DNA of 64,000 nt from Gemmatimonadota bacterium. GTDB lineage: Bacteria; Latescibacterota; UBA2968; UBA8231. The stretch lies in NCBI GenBank assembly GCA_018673255.1, contig JABHDC010000023.1:1-64000 (forward strand), written 5' to 3'. How positions within the stretch are numbered: the stretch's first letter is position 1; each line of letters begins with the position of its first letter. The notes under the pieces were generated by a model, which was given only the letters and a program-made list of their open reading frames with translations, was not told the DNA's origin and ran no database searches. The translations under genes and the position numbers were made by a program. This document shows, in pieces, positions 45,457-53,328 of the stretch.

Positions 45457-46251
45457 GTGGACGCTGCAGCGCTCGATTGCACGCCGGAGGCCACACGTCT
45501 CGCCGGTGATCTGACCGATCTTGGCGTGCGCCCGGGCGGCGTCCTGCTCGTGCACGCGTCGTTGTCGTCACTCGGATACATTCCCGGTGGCGCGGCCACG
45601 ACGATCGATGCATTACAGCGTGCCCTTGGTGACGAGGGCACGCTGCTGATCCCCGCCCTCAGCTATGCCACCGTCAACGCCGACCAGCCCGTCTTCGACC
45701 TGCAGCACACGCCCAGTTGCATCGGTGCCATCCCTGAGTACTTCCGCACACGAGCCGACACGCAGCGCTCTGCCTCCCCGACCCATTCGGTCTGCGGCGC
45801 CGGACCCCGAGCTGCAGATTTACTGGCTAATCAGCATCTCGACGACACGCCGGTGGGACCGCACTCCCCCTTCCGTCGTCTGCGCGACGCAGGGGGGCAA
45901 CTGCTATTCCTCGGCTGTGGCATGCGCCCCAACACATCCATGCATGGCGTCGAAGAAGTTGCCGAGGCTCCCTATCTGTTCAAATCCCAGAGCGTCGCCT
46001 ACACGGCGCATCTGCCCGACGGCATCCATCAGCTGGGCATCCGACGACACAACTTCGACGGATGGGAGCAGCGTTATGAGCGCGTCGCAGATCAGCTGAC
46101 ACCAGAGGAGTTGCGGATCGGTCCCGTCCTGAAGGCGACGGCCCATCTGCTCGACGTACCTGCCATGTGGGAACGGGCCCTGGCCATGCTCGCCCGGGAT
46201 CCCTACTGCTTCGTCCAGCGCCGCGAAGACGCAAATGGAGACGGCACATGA
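45457..46251 (+). CDS. AAC(3)-family N-acetyltransferase
   Basis: A protein of about 264 residues of the aminoglycoside N3-acetyltransferase/FrbF/YokD family: VLLVHASLSSLGYIPGGA, TLLIPALSY, the conserved SPTHSVCGAG, GPHSPFRRL and LFLGCGMRPNTS. Many members of this fold have no antibiotic role. GTG at 45457 begins one base after the cytochrome stop. The last bases overlap the start of the enolase-superfamily gene (ATGA), so all three genes appear co-transcribed. Confidence 0.87.
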   Translation: MDAAALDCTPEATRLAGDLTDLGVRPGGVLLVHASLSSLGYIPGGAATTIDALQRALGDEGTLLIPALSYATVNADQPVFDLQHTPSCIGAIPEYFRTRADTQRSASPTHSVCGAGPRAADLLANQHLDDTPVGPHSPFRRLRDAGGQLLFLGCGMRPNTSMHGVEEVAEAPYLFKSQSVAYTAHLPDGIHQLGIRRHNFDGWEQRYERVADQLTPEELRIGPVLKATAHLLDVPAMWERALAMLARDPYCFVQRREDANGDGT

Positions 46252-47441
46252 AGATCACGAAGACAGAGATTTTCGTTCTCGGCGATCCGCCTGACGCACC
46301 CGGTGACGGGGCCCGGGTCCACGGTCTGGCCTTTCTCCGGATCCACACAGACACGGGTCACACGGGAATCTCCGAGATCTTCGTCGTGCCCCCGGGTGTG
46401 GCACGTGCTGTGCTCGACGGCCCGGAGTCTCTCTTCGGCAGACTCCTGATCGGTGAAGATCCGTGTCCGCCGCAGCGCCTCTGGACGCGCCTCTACAACA
46501 GCATGCTCCACGGCAACCGTCGCGGCTGGGTGATCATCTGTCTGGGTGCCGTTGATGTGGCCCTCTGGGATCTGTATGGCAAGATGCAGGACAGACCCGT
46601 GTGGCAATTGCTGGGTGGCAATGAGCGAGCACGGCACCAGGTCCCGGAGGGAGAGAATCCTGCTGAGATCATCCCCTATTGCACGATCATCTCTGATGCC
46701 TGGGATCGTGACAGCGTCCTGCATCAGCAGGTCGAACGTGTCATGCAGCTACGTGACCTCGGCTATCGGGCCTTCAAGGTCGAACCGATGCAGCAGTCAC
46801 CGGACACGATCGTCGAACTCACCCGCCGCACCCGCGAGGCACTCGGGCCAGGACCGATGCTCAGCGTCGACGTGGGCTACCTCTGGAACGATGTGGGCAC
46901 CGCCGTGGCTACCCTCCGCCGCCTGGAGGAATTCGACGTCTTCTTCTTCGAGACGCCCTTCCCCGTCGATTCGATGCTCCCCTACGCCCAACTCGCAGCC
47001 CAGACCCCTCTGCGACTGGCTGCCGGTGAACATGCCGTCACGCAGTGGGAGTTCCTCGACTTCATGGATCATGGGGGTATGCAGGTCATGCAACCCTACA
47101 TGACCACCTGCGGTGGGCTGACCGAAGCGATGCGTATCGTCGAACTCGCCCACGCCCGTGGTGCCCTGGTCTGCCCGGGAAACTGGTCCACCCATGTGCT
47201 CGGCGCCGCCACCGTTCACCTGGCAGCCGTCTCACCGATCACCCCCTTCATCGAATCCGCACCGAGCGAGGTCTACGCCTCACCCCTGCGTCAGGCGCTG
47301 CAGGCGGTGGGACTACCCGTCGTCGATGGGGCCATCGCACTGCCTGCGAAGCCCGGCATTGGTGTCGAGCTGCCAGACGAACTGATCGAGGAATTTCTGC
47401 TGCCCCCCGACCACGGGTGGCAATACCACGAGGAGCAGTAG
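46248..47441 (+). CDS. Enolase-superfamily (mandelate racemase/muconate lactonizing type) enzyme 2
   Basis: A protein of 397 residues. It has the capping domain, AFKVEPM (the Lys of the barrel, with Glu in place of the second Lys of KxK), SVDVGY (first metal ligand), FFFETPF (second ligand) and LAAGEHA (third ligand Glu), plus STHVLGAA with the catalytic-His region. Unlike enzyme 1, all three metal ligands are in place. It is predicted to dehydrate a sugar acid; the substrate is unknown. The start overlaps the acetyltransferase gene by 4 nt. Confidence 0.9.
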   Translation: MKITKTEIFVLGDPPDAPGDGARVHGLAFLRIHTDTGHTGISEIFVVPPGVARAVLDGPESLFGRLLIGEDPCPPQRLWTRLYNSMLHGNRRGWVIICLGAVDVALWDLYGKMQDRPVWQLLGGNERARHQVPEGENPAEIIPYCTIISDAWDRDSVLHQQVERVMQLRDLGYRAFKVEPMQQSPDTIVELTRRTREALGPGPMLSVDVGYLWNDVGTAVATLRRLEEFDVFFFETPFPVDSMLPYAQLAAQTPLRLAAGEHAVTQWEFLDFMDHGGMQVMQPYMTTCGGLTEAMRIVELAHARGALVCPGNWSTHVLGAATVHLAAVSPITPFIESAPSEVYASPLRQALQAVGLPVVDGAIALPAKPGIGVELPDELIEEFLLPPDHGWQYHEEQ

Positions 47442-47493
47442 CAGCATAAGATTTCACTGGTTTCTAGCCCACCTGCTGAGCTATCTTCCGCGC

Positions 47494-48120
47494 ATGAGAT
47501 ACTTCTGCAAGCTCCTGTCCTGCATCATGCTGTGCGCCGTCAGTGTCTCGGCGCAGAGTCTCATCGTTCGTGATGCAGCCACAGGCGACACGCATCTGAC
47601 CGCCACCATCGGCGACACCGTGGCGATCGAGATCTCGGCACAGTTGGGTGCGCTGCCGGCCTCCGGCCTGGCCGTGTATCTGTCGGTCCCCGCTCAGGGG
47701 CTCTCGTGGATCCCGGGTGATGATCATCCCTTCGAGACCGGTGAGTTGTTCGCCGGAGGCATTGAATTCGCCAACGAGGTGCTGCCCGCCGACGAGACCT
47801 GGGGTCTTGGCGATGGTGCGGCGCTGCTGAAGTTTGTAGTGGTGATGGGGCCCGGTACACCCGCCGATCGAGCCCGCAGTGGCACGGGCGTTGTAGCCAT
47901 CTTGCGTGCCATTTGCACCGCGCCGATCCAGGCCGGTCAGATCGCCATCTTCAACAATGCCATCCACCAAACACGGGTCGTGCTCGCCGATGGCCTGACC
48001 GAATTGGGCACGGCAGCCCCGAATGTGCTGCATTTGTCAGCGGCCGCGGATGCACCCGTGGCAGCGAGGAATGCCCATTCTTCGTGGGGTCAGTTCAAGC
48101 TGCTGAGTCGTCTCGACTGA
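47494..48120 (+). CDS. Secreted beta-sandwich protein of unknown function
   Basis: A protein of 208 residues with a signal peptide (SCIMLCAVSVSAQS). After cleavage there is an all-beta sequence reminiscent of cohesin-like sandwiches (ATIGDTVAIEI, GLSWIPG), but no firm family is seen. Its 3' end overlaps the convergent sterol-desaturase-family gene by about 26 bp. Confidence 0.65.
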   Translation: MRYFCKLLSCIMLCAVSVSAQSLIVRDAATGDTHLTATIGDTVAIEISAQLGALPASGLAVYLSVPAQGLSWIPGDDHPFETGELFAGGIEFANEVLPADETWGLGDGAALLKFVVVMGPGTPADRARSGTGVVAILRAICTAPIQAGQIAIFNNAIHQTRVVLADGLTELGTAAPNVLHLSAAADAPVAARNAHSSWGQFKLLSRLD

Positions 48121-48973
48121 CATCCTGATCCGGTGAATCTGGGCCCGGGTCCTCCTTCTCCTTGGGACTACGGCGCCAGAAGGGGTAGAGCAGACGACCT
48201 GCCAGGCCCTGCGGAAAGCGCTCCATCCCCAGGAATCCAAGATGTGCAGGCTGCGGCGTGGGAGCGCGATAGGCCGTCGCGAACAGCCAGTCCCAGATAC
48301 TGAAGATGATCGCAAAATTCTGCCCTCCGCGACCGTGCACCACGACGTCGTGGTGCCACACGTGAAAACGGGGCGAATTGATCAGCTTGAAAAGCGGCCC
48401 CCAGCCGAAATCCAGATTCGCATGATTGATGTGGCCGATCAGCGTCCCCACCACAGCGACCCAGAGAATGACCTGGTTATCGATGCCCAGCAGAACCAGT
48501 GGCAGATACGTCAGGCCACGGTAGATGACGATCTCCATCCAGTGGAAGCGGAAATTCCCGATCCAGTCCAGTTCCACGATCGAATGATGGAGCTTGTGGA
48601 ATTCCCAGAGCCACGGCACGCGATGCAGCATCACGTGGATGCACCATTCCAGCAGATCCTTGATCACGAGCAGGACGATGAACTGCAGCCAGAGGGGGTG
48701 TGTGCGGAATAGCTGCACCTGTTCGGTGGCTGGCCATGGCCAGCCACCGATCACCTGGGCTGCGTGAGCCAGACACCAGGCCGTAATCGTTGCGATCAGG
48801 ACCCCGGCATAGTGACCATTAAAGACCAGCCAGAAACAATCCTGGCCGAACCCTCGACGCAGAGCACGTTGCTGTGGCCGCCACGGCGCGAGCCGCTCCA
48901 GGCCCCAACACAGCAGTGAAATCATCAAGAGCCAGAAAAAGTAACTGCGGGTGTCCCAGATCATCGCCAGCAT
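48095..48973 (-). CDS. Sterol-desaturase/fatty-acid-hydroxylase family membrane protein
   Basis: A protein of 292 residues with several membrane helices and the His-box set HVMLHR, HKLHHS, HINHANLD and HVWHHD that binds a di-iron centre in the fatty-acid hydroxylase superfamily. It hydroxylates or desaturates a lipid, carotenoid or sterol-like substrate that cannot be identified. ATG 48973 has GAGGAG upstream. The C-terminus is charged and cytosolic. Confidence 0.9.
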   Translation of the reverse strand: MLAMIWDTRSYFFWLLMISLLCWGLERLAPWRPQQRALRRGFGQDCFWLVFNGHYAGVLIATITAWCLAHAAQVIGGWPWPATEQVQLFRTHPLWLQFIVLLVIKDLLEWCIHVMLHRVPWLWEFHKLHHSIVELDWIGNFRFHWMEIVIYRGLTYLPLVLLGIDNQVILWVAVVGTLIGHINHANLDFGWGPLFKLINSPRFHVWHHDVVVHGRGGQNFAIIFSIWDWLFATAYRAPTPQPAHLGFLGMERFPQGLAGRLLYPFWRRSPKEKEDPGPDSPDQDVSRDDSAA

Positions 48974-49087
48974 GGTTGATCTCCTCTCACGAAAACGTAC
49001 CCTTAGTGAAACATCTGCTCCACCACCTCGGATACCGGTCGATTCTGTGAACCATCAAGCCACCTCAATCAACGGGCCAGACCACAG

Positions 49088-49420
49088 ATGCTGATCTGGG
49101 TCTTTGTCGCCGCCGGCATTGGCATGCTGGCCGCCTGCATGCGCATGTGGCTCGAATTCGGCCAGCGTCAGCGTCAACTCTACGCTGAGACGGCGCATGC
49201 TCGATCTCTGATCGACAACCACAAAGAAACCCTCGCGTTGACGCAGGCGAAGATCGACCAGATCAAGACGGACTCTGAGGCCCTGCTCAAGGAACGGATC
49301 GACATGGAAAGCGAAGTGCAGGAGAAGAGGGCTACCCTGACGGCGCTGGAAGAGCGTCTCGAACGCACTCGACCCGCCCGCTTCCGTATCGACAAGAATG
49401 ATGACAACGAACTGTTCTGA
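49088..49420 (+). CDS. Small membrane-anchored coiled-coil protein A
   Basis: A protein of 110 residues with an N-terminal hydrophobic helix (LIWVFVAAGIGMLAACM) and a long charged coiled coil (about 25-95). Its stop overlaps the ATG of protein B by one base (TGATG). The topology and layout match protein B, so the two probably interact. No family is recognised. Confidence 0.78.
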   Translation: MLIWVFVAAGIGMLAACMRMWLEFGQRQRQLYAETAHARSLIDNHKETLALTQAKIDQIKTDSEALLKERIDMESEVQEKRATLTALEERLERTRPARFRIDKNDDNELF

Positions 49421-49722
49421 TGATGGAGATCGCTGCCTTCATATGTGTCGCCCTGCTGGTGGGGACCGTCTTCGTTCGGGGTTACACGATGAAAGTCATG
49501 ACCCAGTTGCGGCGCGATTGCGGCATGCTCATCCACGAAGAGAAACGGCTGCGCGCTGACTGCGATCAGGCCGAGATCCTGCAGGAGAGTGCCGATGCGC
49601 GGCGGTCCCAGGCACAGGGCGATGTAGAAAAATTCCGTCGTGAGCTCGAAGATATGATACCGGACATCGCCAGGATCCAAGCCGAACTCGACAAGTCTCG
49701 CGCCGACGAAGACGACGCATAG
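49420..49722 (+). CDS. Small membrane-anchored coiled-coil protein B
   Basis: A protein of 100 residues with the same plan as protein A: N-terminal hydrophobic helix (EIAAFICVALLVGTVFV), then a coiled coil with many Glu, Arg and Asp. It is translationally coupled to A. Such pairs often serve as envelope or division-related adaptors (PspB/C-like or phage-shock-like analogies only); no function is assigned. Confidence 0.77.
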   Translation: MMEIAAFICVALLVGTVFVRGYTMKVMTQLRRDCGMLIHEEKRLRADCDQAEILQESADARRSQAQGDVEKFRRELEDMIPDIARIQAELDKSRADEDDA

Positions 49723-49838
49723 CGACGCCCGGCCGGCCGAGCGCCCGGTTGAGGGCTCTGGCGCCATTGCCCGATCGCAGGCTCGAGGGCTACTTTCTCT
49801 GGTGGAAACACATCCCTCTCTTTCCCCGGAGACTCCCC

Positions 49839-50033
49839 GTGATTTTCAGCGTAGCCCAAATCAGTGCCGACCAGTTGCACACGATCCAGGATCTCGAGAA
49901 GCAGACCGGCCGTTGCATCGTCGCACTCTCCAGCCTGCCCGGCGAACCCGCGCAGCTGTCCGAGGACGAGGTTCAGAAATTGCAGACGGCAGAGCAGGAT
50001 CTCGGCCTGACCCTCGTCGCCGTCAACGGCTGA
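49839..50033 (+). CDS. Small soluble protein of unknown function
   Basis: A 64-residue protein. GTG at 49839 has a GGAG about 8 nt upstream; an in-frame start further upstream adds an unlikely basic extension. The C-terminal part (DEVQKLQTAEQDLGLTLVAVNG) is predicted helix-strand. It overlaps the 3' end of the convergent secreted-protein gene by 11 bp. Confidence 0.55.
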   Translation: MIFSVAQISADQLHTIQDLEKQTGRCIVALSSLPGEPAQLSEDEVQKLQTAEQDLGLTLVAVNG

Positions 50034-50643
50034 GCCTCTGTCCTCTCGCACCCGATTCCAGGCCCTCTGGCATCTTGAGATGAGCCCAGCCCTGGGTCGA
50101 AATGACCGTCGCTGCAGGCGTCAGGATCTCGATCTCATATAGCTGTACCGGACCGAGGCTGTGCAATTCGAGATTGTCCGCGCGGGTTCCTGCGGGCAGG
50201 TCGACCTGTACCCACCCGTCCACGACGCGAGTCACATCCAGCACCGATGCCGTGAGTTCACCCATGGGTTCGCGTGTGGCGCCCTCATCCAGCAAGTGCC
50301 CACCGATAAAGGTGCGCACCACATAGTCATTGGCGAGGCTGCCAACACGCAGCCGCACCGCCTCGATGAGCGTCACCTGCTCCCAGTCAAAGGTGATGAT
50401 CCCCTGTGTGCTCCATTCGAAGGCCAACGCCCCGGCCTCAGGAGGCACGAGGCCATCTGCGAGCAGCGACACATTCCCTGTGTGCGAGTGGTACGTCGTG
50501 GCACGGCTCATGGCATCTGTCGCCAGATTGGGACTGGCGGCGCCACTGAGTGTCACCCCCATGACCCCCAGCAGGAGGGCCTTGGCCACCGGGCCGCAGC
50601 CAGGGACCAGGTCCAGATATCTCATCACGGCGATCATCCTCAT
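50023..50643 (-). CDS. Secreted beta-rich protein of unknown function
   Basis: A protein of about 206 residues with a signal peptide (VAKALLLGVMGVTLSGAAS). The mature part is beta-rich (TLIEAVRLRVGS, WVQVDLPAG, VQLYEIEIL) and may be discoidin-like, but no clear family is seen. Start candidates are ATG at 50643 and a later in-frame ATG; the ribosome site is weak. Confidence 0.65.
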   Translation of the reverse strand: MRMIAVMRYLDLVPGCGPVAKALLLGVMGVTLSGAASPNLATDAMSRATTYHSHTGNVSLLADGLVPPEAGALAFEWSTQGIITFDWEQVTLIEAVRLRVGSLANDYVVRTFIGGHLLDEGATREPMGELTASVLDVTRVVDGWVQVDLPAGTRADNLELHSLGPVQLYEIEILTPAATVISTQGWAHLKMPEGLESGARGQRLSR

Positions 50644-50898
50644 GTGTCGAGCCTACAGGGGATGGGTCGCGTGATCAAGGGCGGACCCACCAATCTGTGG
50701 CACCGGTGCCCCACTGTGACGTCATTCAGCCCATTTTCTTCGAGATATGGGGCACTCATGCCGCTGCCCTCTCTGAAGAGATGGGTCATTGCGCAGCCCG
50801 GATGTGTCCACACCTGTTGGCACAAGGGTTGCATAGGAGAATGGTGAGGATGGCAAGCGCTTCGCCAAGGCGAACGTATTCGATGGGAGGCCTGGGTG
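50644..50898. other. Short intergenic stretch without recognised gene
   Basis: About 255 bp before the candidate 34-residue gene. Open frames here have no ribosome site or protein-like composition. A possible promoter for the small gene may lie here, but no convincing hexamer pair is seen. Confidence 0.4.
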
Positions 50899-51003
50899 AT
50901 GTCAGTGCACAAGCGGCACAACTGGGTGATGGACATAGGCCTGCCCGCCGCATTCGCGCTCGTCTGGGGCTGTTTCGCCATCCTCTTCCGGCTCTTCGGC
51001 TGA
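50899..51003 (+). CDS. Candidate 34-residue single-pass membrane peptide
   Basis: ATG at 50899 follows GGGAGG (8-12 nt upstream) and runs to TGA at 51001-51003. The product begins MSVHKRHNWVMDIG and continues with a hydrophobic segment (PAAFALVWGCFAILF) ending RLFG: a short cytosolic basic N-terminus and one membrane helix, the pattern of small regulatory or subunit peptides. An intrinsic terminator follows 44 bp downstream. It is too short for routine gene calling, and only proteomics or conservation would prove it. Confidence 0.55.
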   Translation: MSVHKRHNWVMDIGLPAAFALVWGCFAILFRLFG

Positions 51004-51046
51004 GGGGTCCCCGGTGGTGAGGTTGACGGGAAGAGCTGGAGGATAG

Positions 51047-51085
51047 AACCCTGGGACACGCTGCTTGTGTCCCGGGGTTTTCTTT
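51047..51085 (+). terminator. Strong intrinsic terminator after the candidate small membrane peptide gene
   Basis: AACCCTGGGACAC pairs with GTGTCCCGGGGTT (one T-G pair) across the loop GCTGCTT, followed by TTTCTTT. It is the best terminator in the window. Directly after it, TATACT at 51085-51090 could be a -10 element for the adenylate kinase gene, although no good -35 is seen. Confidence 0.8.
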
Positions 51086-51180
51086 ATACTGACCGCAATT
51101 ATCCTTCGTATCGGTCGGCCCGTTACCGGTGAGTGGGTATCACTCCGGGCTCGACGCACTCCTTCAGAGCAAGGGAATCC

Positions 51181-51804
51181 ATGGCTGACGTCCAACCTGT
51201 CTACAAATCTGTCCTCGTTCTGGGCCCCCCCGGCTCCGGCAAGGGCACACAGGGCAAGGTCCTGACCCAGATGCCCGGTTTCGTGCATCTGTCCTCCGGT
51301 GACATGTTCCGCAATCTGGATCCGCAGAGCGAATTGGGATCTGTGTTTCTGGAATACTCGACCAAGGGCGAGCTGGTGCCGGACGATCTGACCATCCGCC
51401 TGTGGCGTCATCACATGGCCCAGATGGCAAATTCCGGCCAATTCAGTATTGAGAAGGATGTGTTGTTTCTCGACGGCATCCCCCGCTCGCGCGAGCAGGC
51501 TGAGCGGCTCGCAGACAACATCGATGTCTTGCTGCTGCTGCATCTGAAAGCCGACCAGGAAGCGATGGTTGAGCGCATCCATGGGCGTGCCCTGCAGGAG
51601 AATCGCCTCGACGATGCCAATCCTGACATTGTCCGTCGTCGTTTCCAGGAATACACGGCAGAAACAGCACCTGTCCTCGACTACTATCCGGCCAGCAAGA
51701 TCCGCACGATCGATGCCGGCGCCGCCCCTCTTGAGGTCCTACGGCAGATCATCGAGGTCCTGCAGGTCATGCTCTTTCCCGAGACGCTGCAGCACTCGGT
51801 CTGA
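51181..51804 (+). CDS. adk: Adenylate kinase (short, LID-less type)
   Basis: A protein of 207 residues with the P-loop GPPGSGKGT (15-23), LSSGDMFR and LFLDGIPRSREQAE (AMP and core motifs). After GRALQENR the usual 20-30-residue zinc or basic LID insert is absent; the chain goes straight to RLDDANPDIVRRRFQEY, as in short-type adenylate/UMP-CMP kinases. Nucleotide specificity (AMP or CMP/UMP) is therefore less certain. ATG 51181 has AAGGGA upstream. A bidirectional hairpin follows at 51846. Confidence 0.85.
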   Translation: MADVQPVYKSVLVLGPPGSGKGTQGKVLTQMPGFVHLSSGDMFRNLDPQSELGSVFLEYSTKGELVPDDLTIRLWRHHMAQMANSGQFSIEKDVLFLDGIPRSREQAERLADNIDVLLLLHLKADQEAMVERIHGRALQENRLDDANPDIVRRRFQEYTAETAPVLDYYPASKIRTIDAGAAPLEVLRQIIEVLQVMLFPETLQHSV

Positions 51805-51845
51805 GACCTGGCTGATTCAAGATCACCGCAGACAGACTGTGAATG

Positions 51846-51882
51846 AGAAAGGGGCAGCACCCGTCGGGTGTTGCCCCTTTCT
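51846..51882. terminator. Bidirectional-type hairpin between adenylate kinase and phosphofructokinase genes
   Basis: AGAAAGGGGCAGCACCC and GGGTGTTGCCCCTTTCT form a nearly perfect 17-bp stem (one G-T pair) with a 3-nt loop. The flanks have A and T runs on the two strands, and it lies between convergent stops, so it probably ends transcription in both directions. Confidence 0.75.
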
Positions 51883-51965
51883 GCATCCATTGCGCCGACA
51901 GCGCCAGGCATCAAGCCCACCTGGCCATGGCACGCCGATCTCGTGCGCCGTGCGCGATGCGGCTT

Positions 51966-53216
51966 CTATCGAACCGAGCCGCGCAGGCGAGCGGTGAATT
52001 GCTCCGGTGACTCACCCGATTCCTTCGCCAGCGCCGCCAGCCGATCTCCCTCGAAGTCATCCTCGTCGAGACGGATCATGTACTCGGCTGCGACACGGTA
52101 ACTCTCCGTTTTGACGTCGACCATGCGAACCTTGGTGCGTCCCGTGTCAGGATCCATCATCTCGGCGAAAGGACGGGGACGCAACCGACCATCATCCCAG
52201 CACACGATGGCGCCGCCCGCATAGTCTTCACCCAGGATATAGGTCACTGCACCCCAGCCCAGATCCCTCACATACTCGCAATCGTAGGGAATCGGCGGTG
52301 CGCAACGCAGTTCGTAACCCAGATCGAGATCCACGACCGTCATCTTGTCGCCCCGGGCCTTGAATCTGGCCTCTACCCGCCCTGCGACCAGCTTGGCCAG
52401 GGGGATCTCCCGCAGTTCGATGTGGCCGTGCGGGTCATATTCCACCTCGACCCCTGGCATATCTTTCAATTCGTCAGGATCCAGGTGTTCGGCGATCCCT
52501 TCGGCCATCAGCGCCACACCGTCGGGCCGTCCCATAGCCCGGCGCTTGAGGATCGCCCCCTCCATCACATCAGCGACGGCGTCCAGGCTCACCTTCTCGT
52601 CACCAAATTCTTCGGCGATGATCGACAACGTGGCGCCGGCGGCTTTGCCGATGCCCAGCGTCAGGTGCCCCGCCTTGCGCCCCATCGTCACGACCAGATA
52701 CCAACGACCGGTCGTGCGGGCATCCTCCATCAGATTGTGGACAAGATCAACACCGACATGTCGCGCCGTCTGGAATCCGAAGGTGGGCATGTTGTTTGGC
52801 AGCGGGATGTCATTGTCGATCGTCTTCGGCACATGCGCGACCCGCAGACGTCCATCCATCTTCTCAGCCACCATACTCGCCGAGTAGGCCGTGTCGTCAC
52901 CACCGATCGTCACCAGATACTTCAACCCCAGGGCCTCGATCGTTTCAGCGACCTTCGTCAGCGTCTCCGGGTTCTTGGCGGGATTGTCCCGCGCCGTGCG
53001 CAACACGGAGCCACCCTGGAAGTGGATGCGGCTTACATCCTCGATCTGCAGGATCTCGGTGTGTGAAGCGTCGCCCTGACACAGCCACTTGAACCCGTCA
53101 TAGATCCCCACGACCTCCAGATCGTTGTTGATCGCCTCGATCGTGGCAGCGTTGATGACCCCATTGATGCCGGGGGCCGGACCACCGCCGACGAGAATGC
53201 CCATACGATCTTTCAT
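51966..53216 (-). CDS. Phosphofructokinase with pyrophosphate-type signature
   Basis: A protein of 416 residues. It has GGGPAPGINGVI for phosphate binding, GGDDTAYS (Gly105-Gly-Asp107-Asp108) and PKTIDNDIP (Lys131). In the E. coli ATP enzyme the equivalent positions are Gly (104 and 124), whereas Asp and Lys mark pyrophosphate-dependent phosphofructokinases, so PPi is the predicted donor. The ATG at 53216, with AGGAG 7 nt upstream, is preferred over an in-frame TTG. The gene stands alone between terminator and MaeB. Confidence 0.9.
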   Translation of the reverse strand: MKDRMGILVGGGPAPGINGVINAATIEAINNDLEVVGIYDGFKWLCQGDASHTEILQIEDVSRIHFQGGSVLRTARDNPAKNPETLTKVAETIEALGLKYLVTIGGDDTAYSASMVAEKMDGRLRVAHVPKTIDNDIPLPNNMPTFGFQTARHVGVDLVHNLMEDARTTGRWYLVVTMGRKAGHLTLGIGKAAGATLSIIAEEFGDEKVSLDAVADVMEGAILKRRAMGRPDGVALMAEGIAEHLDPDELKDMPGVEVEYDPHGHIELREIPLAKLVAGRVEARFKARGDKMTVVDLDLGYELRCAPPIPYDCEYVRDLGWGAVTYILGEDYAGGAIVCWDDGRLRPRPFAEMMDPDTGRTKVRMVDVKTESYRVAAEYMIRLDEDDFEGDRLAALAKESGESPEQFTARLRGSVR

Positions 53217-53328
53217 TACCAACTCCTCTTGTTTGGTGTGCTGTCCGGTTCATGGTCGCGCCCCGGCCCTGCAACCCCGAAACCCTCTGCGCGGGTAAAC
53301 CTGCAGCAACTGTGTGAAGTATCCTGTG

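Noticed and set aside
45457..46251. Calling the AAC(3)-fold gene an antibiotic-resistance gene
   Set aside because: The family also contains metabolic acetyltransferases, and the gene is embedded in a coupled metabolic operon.
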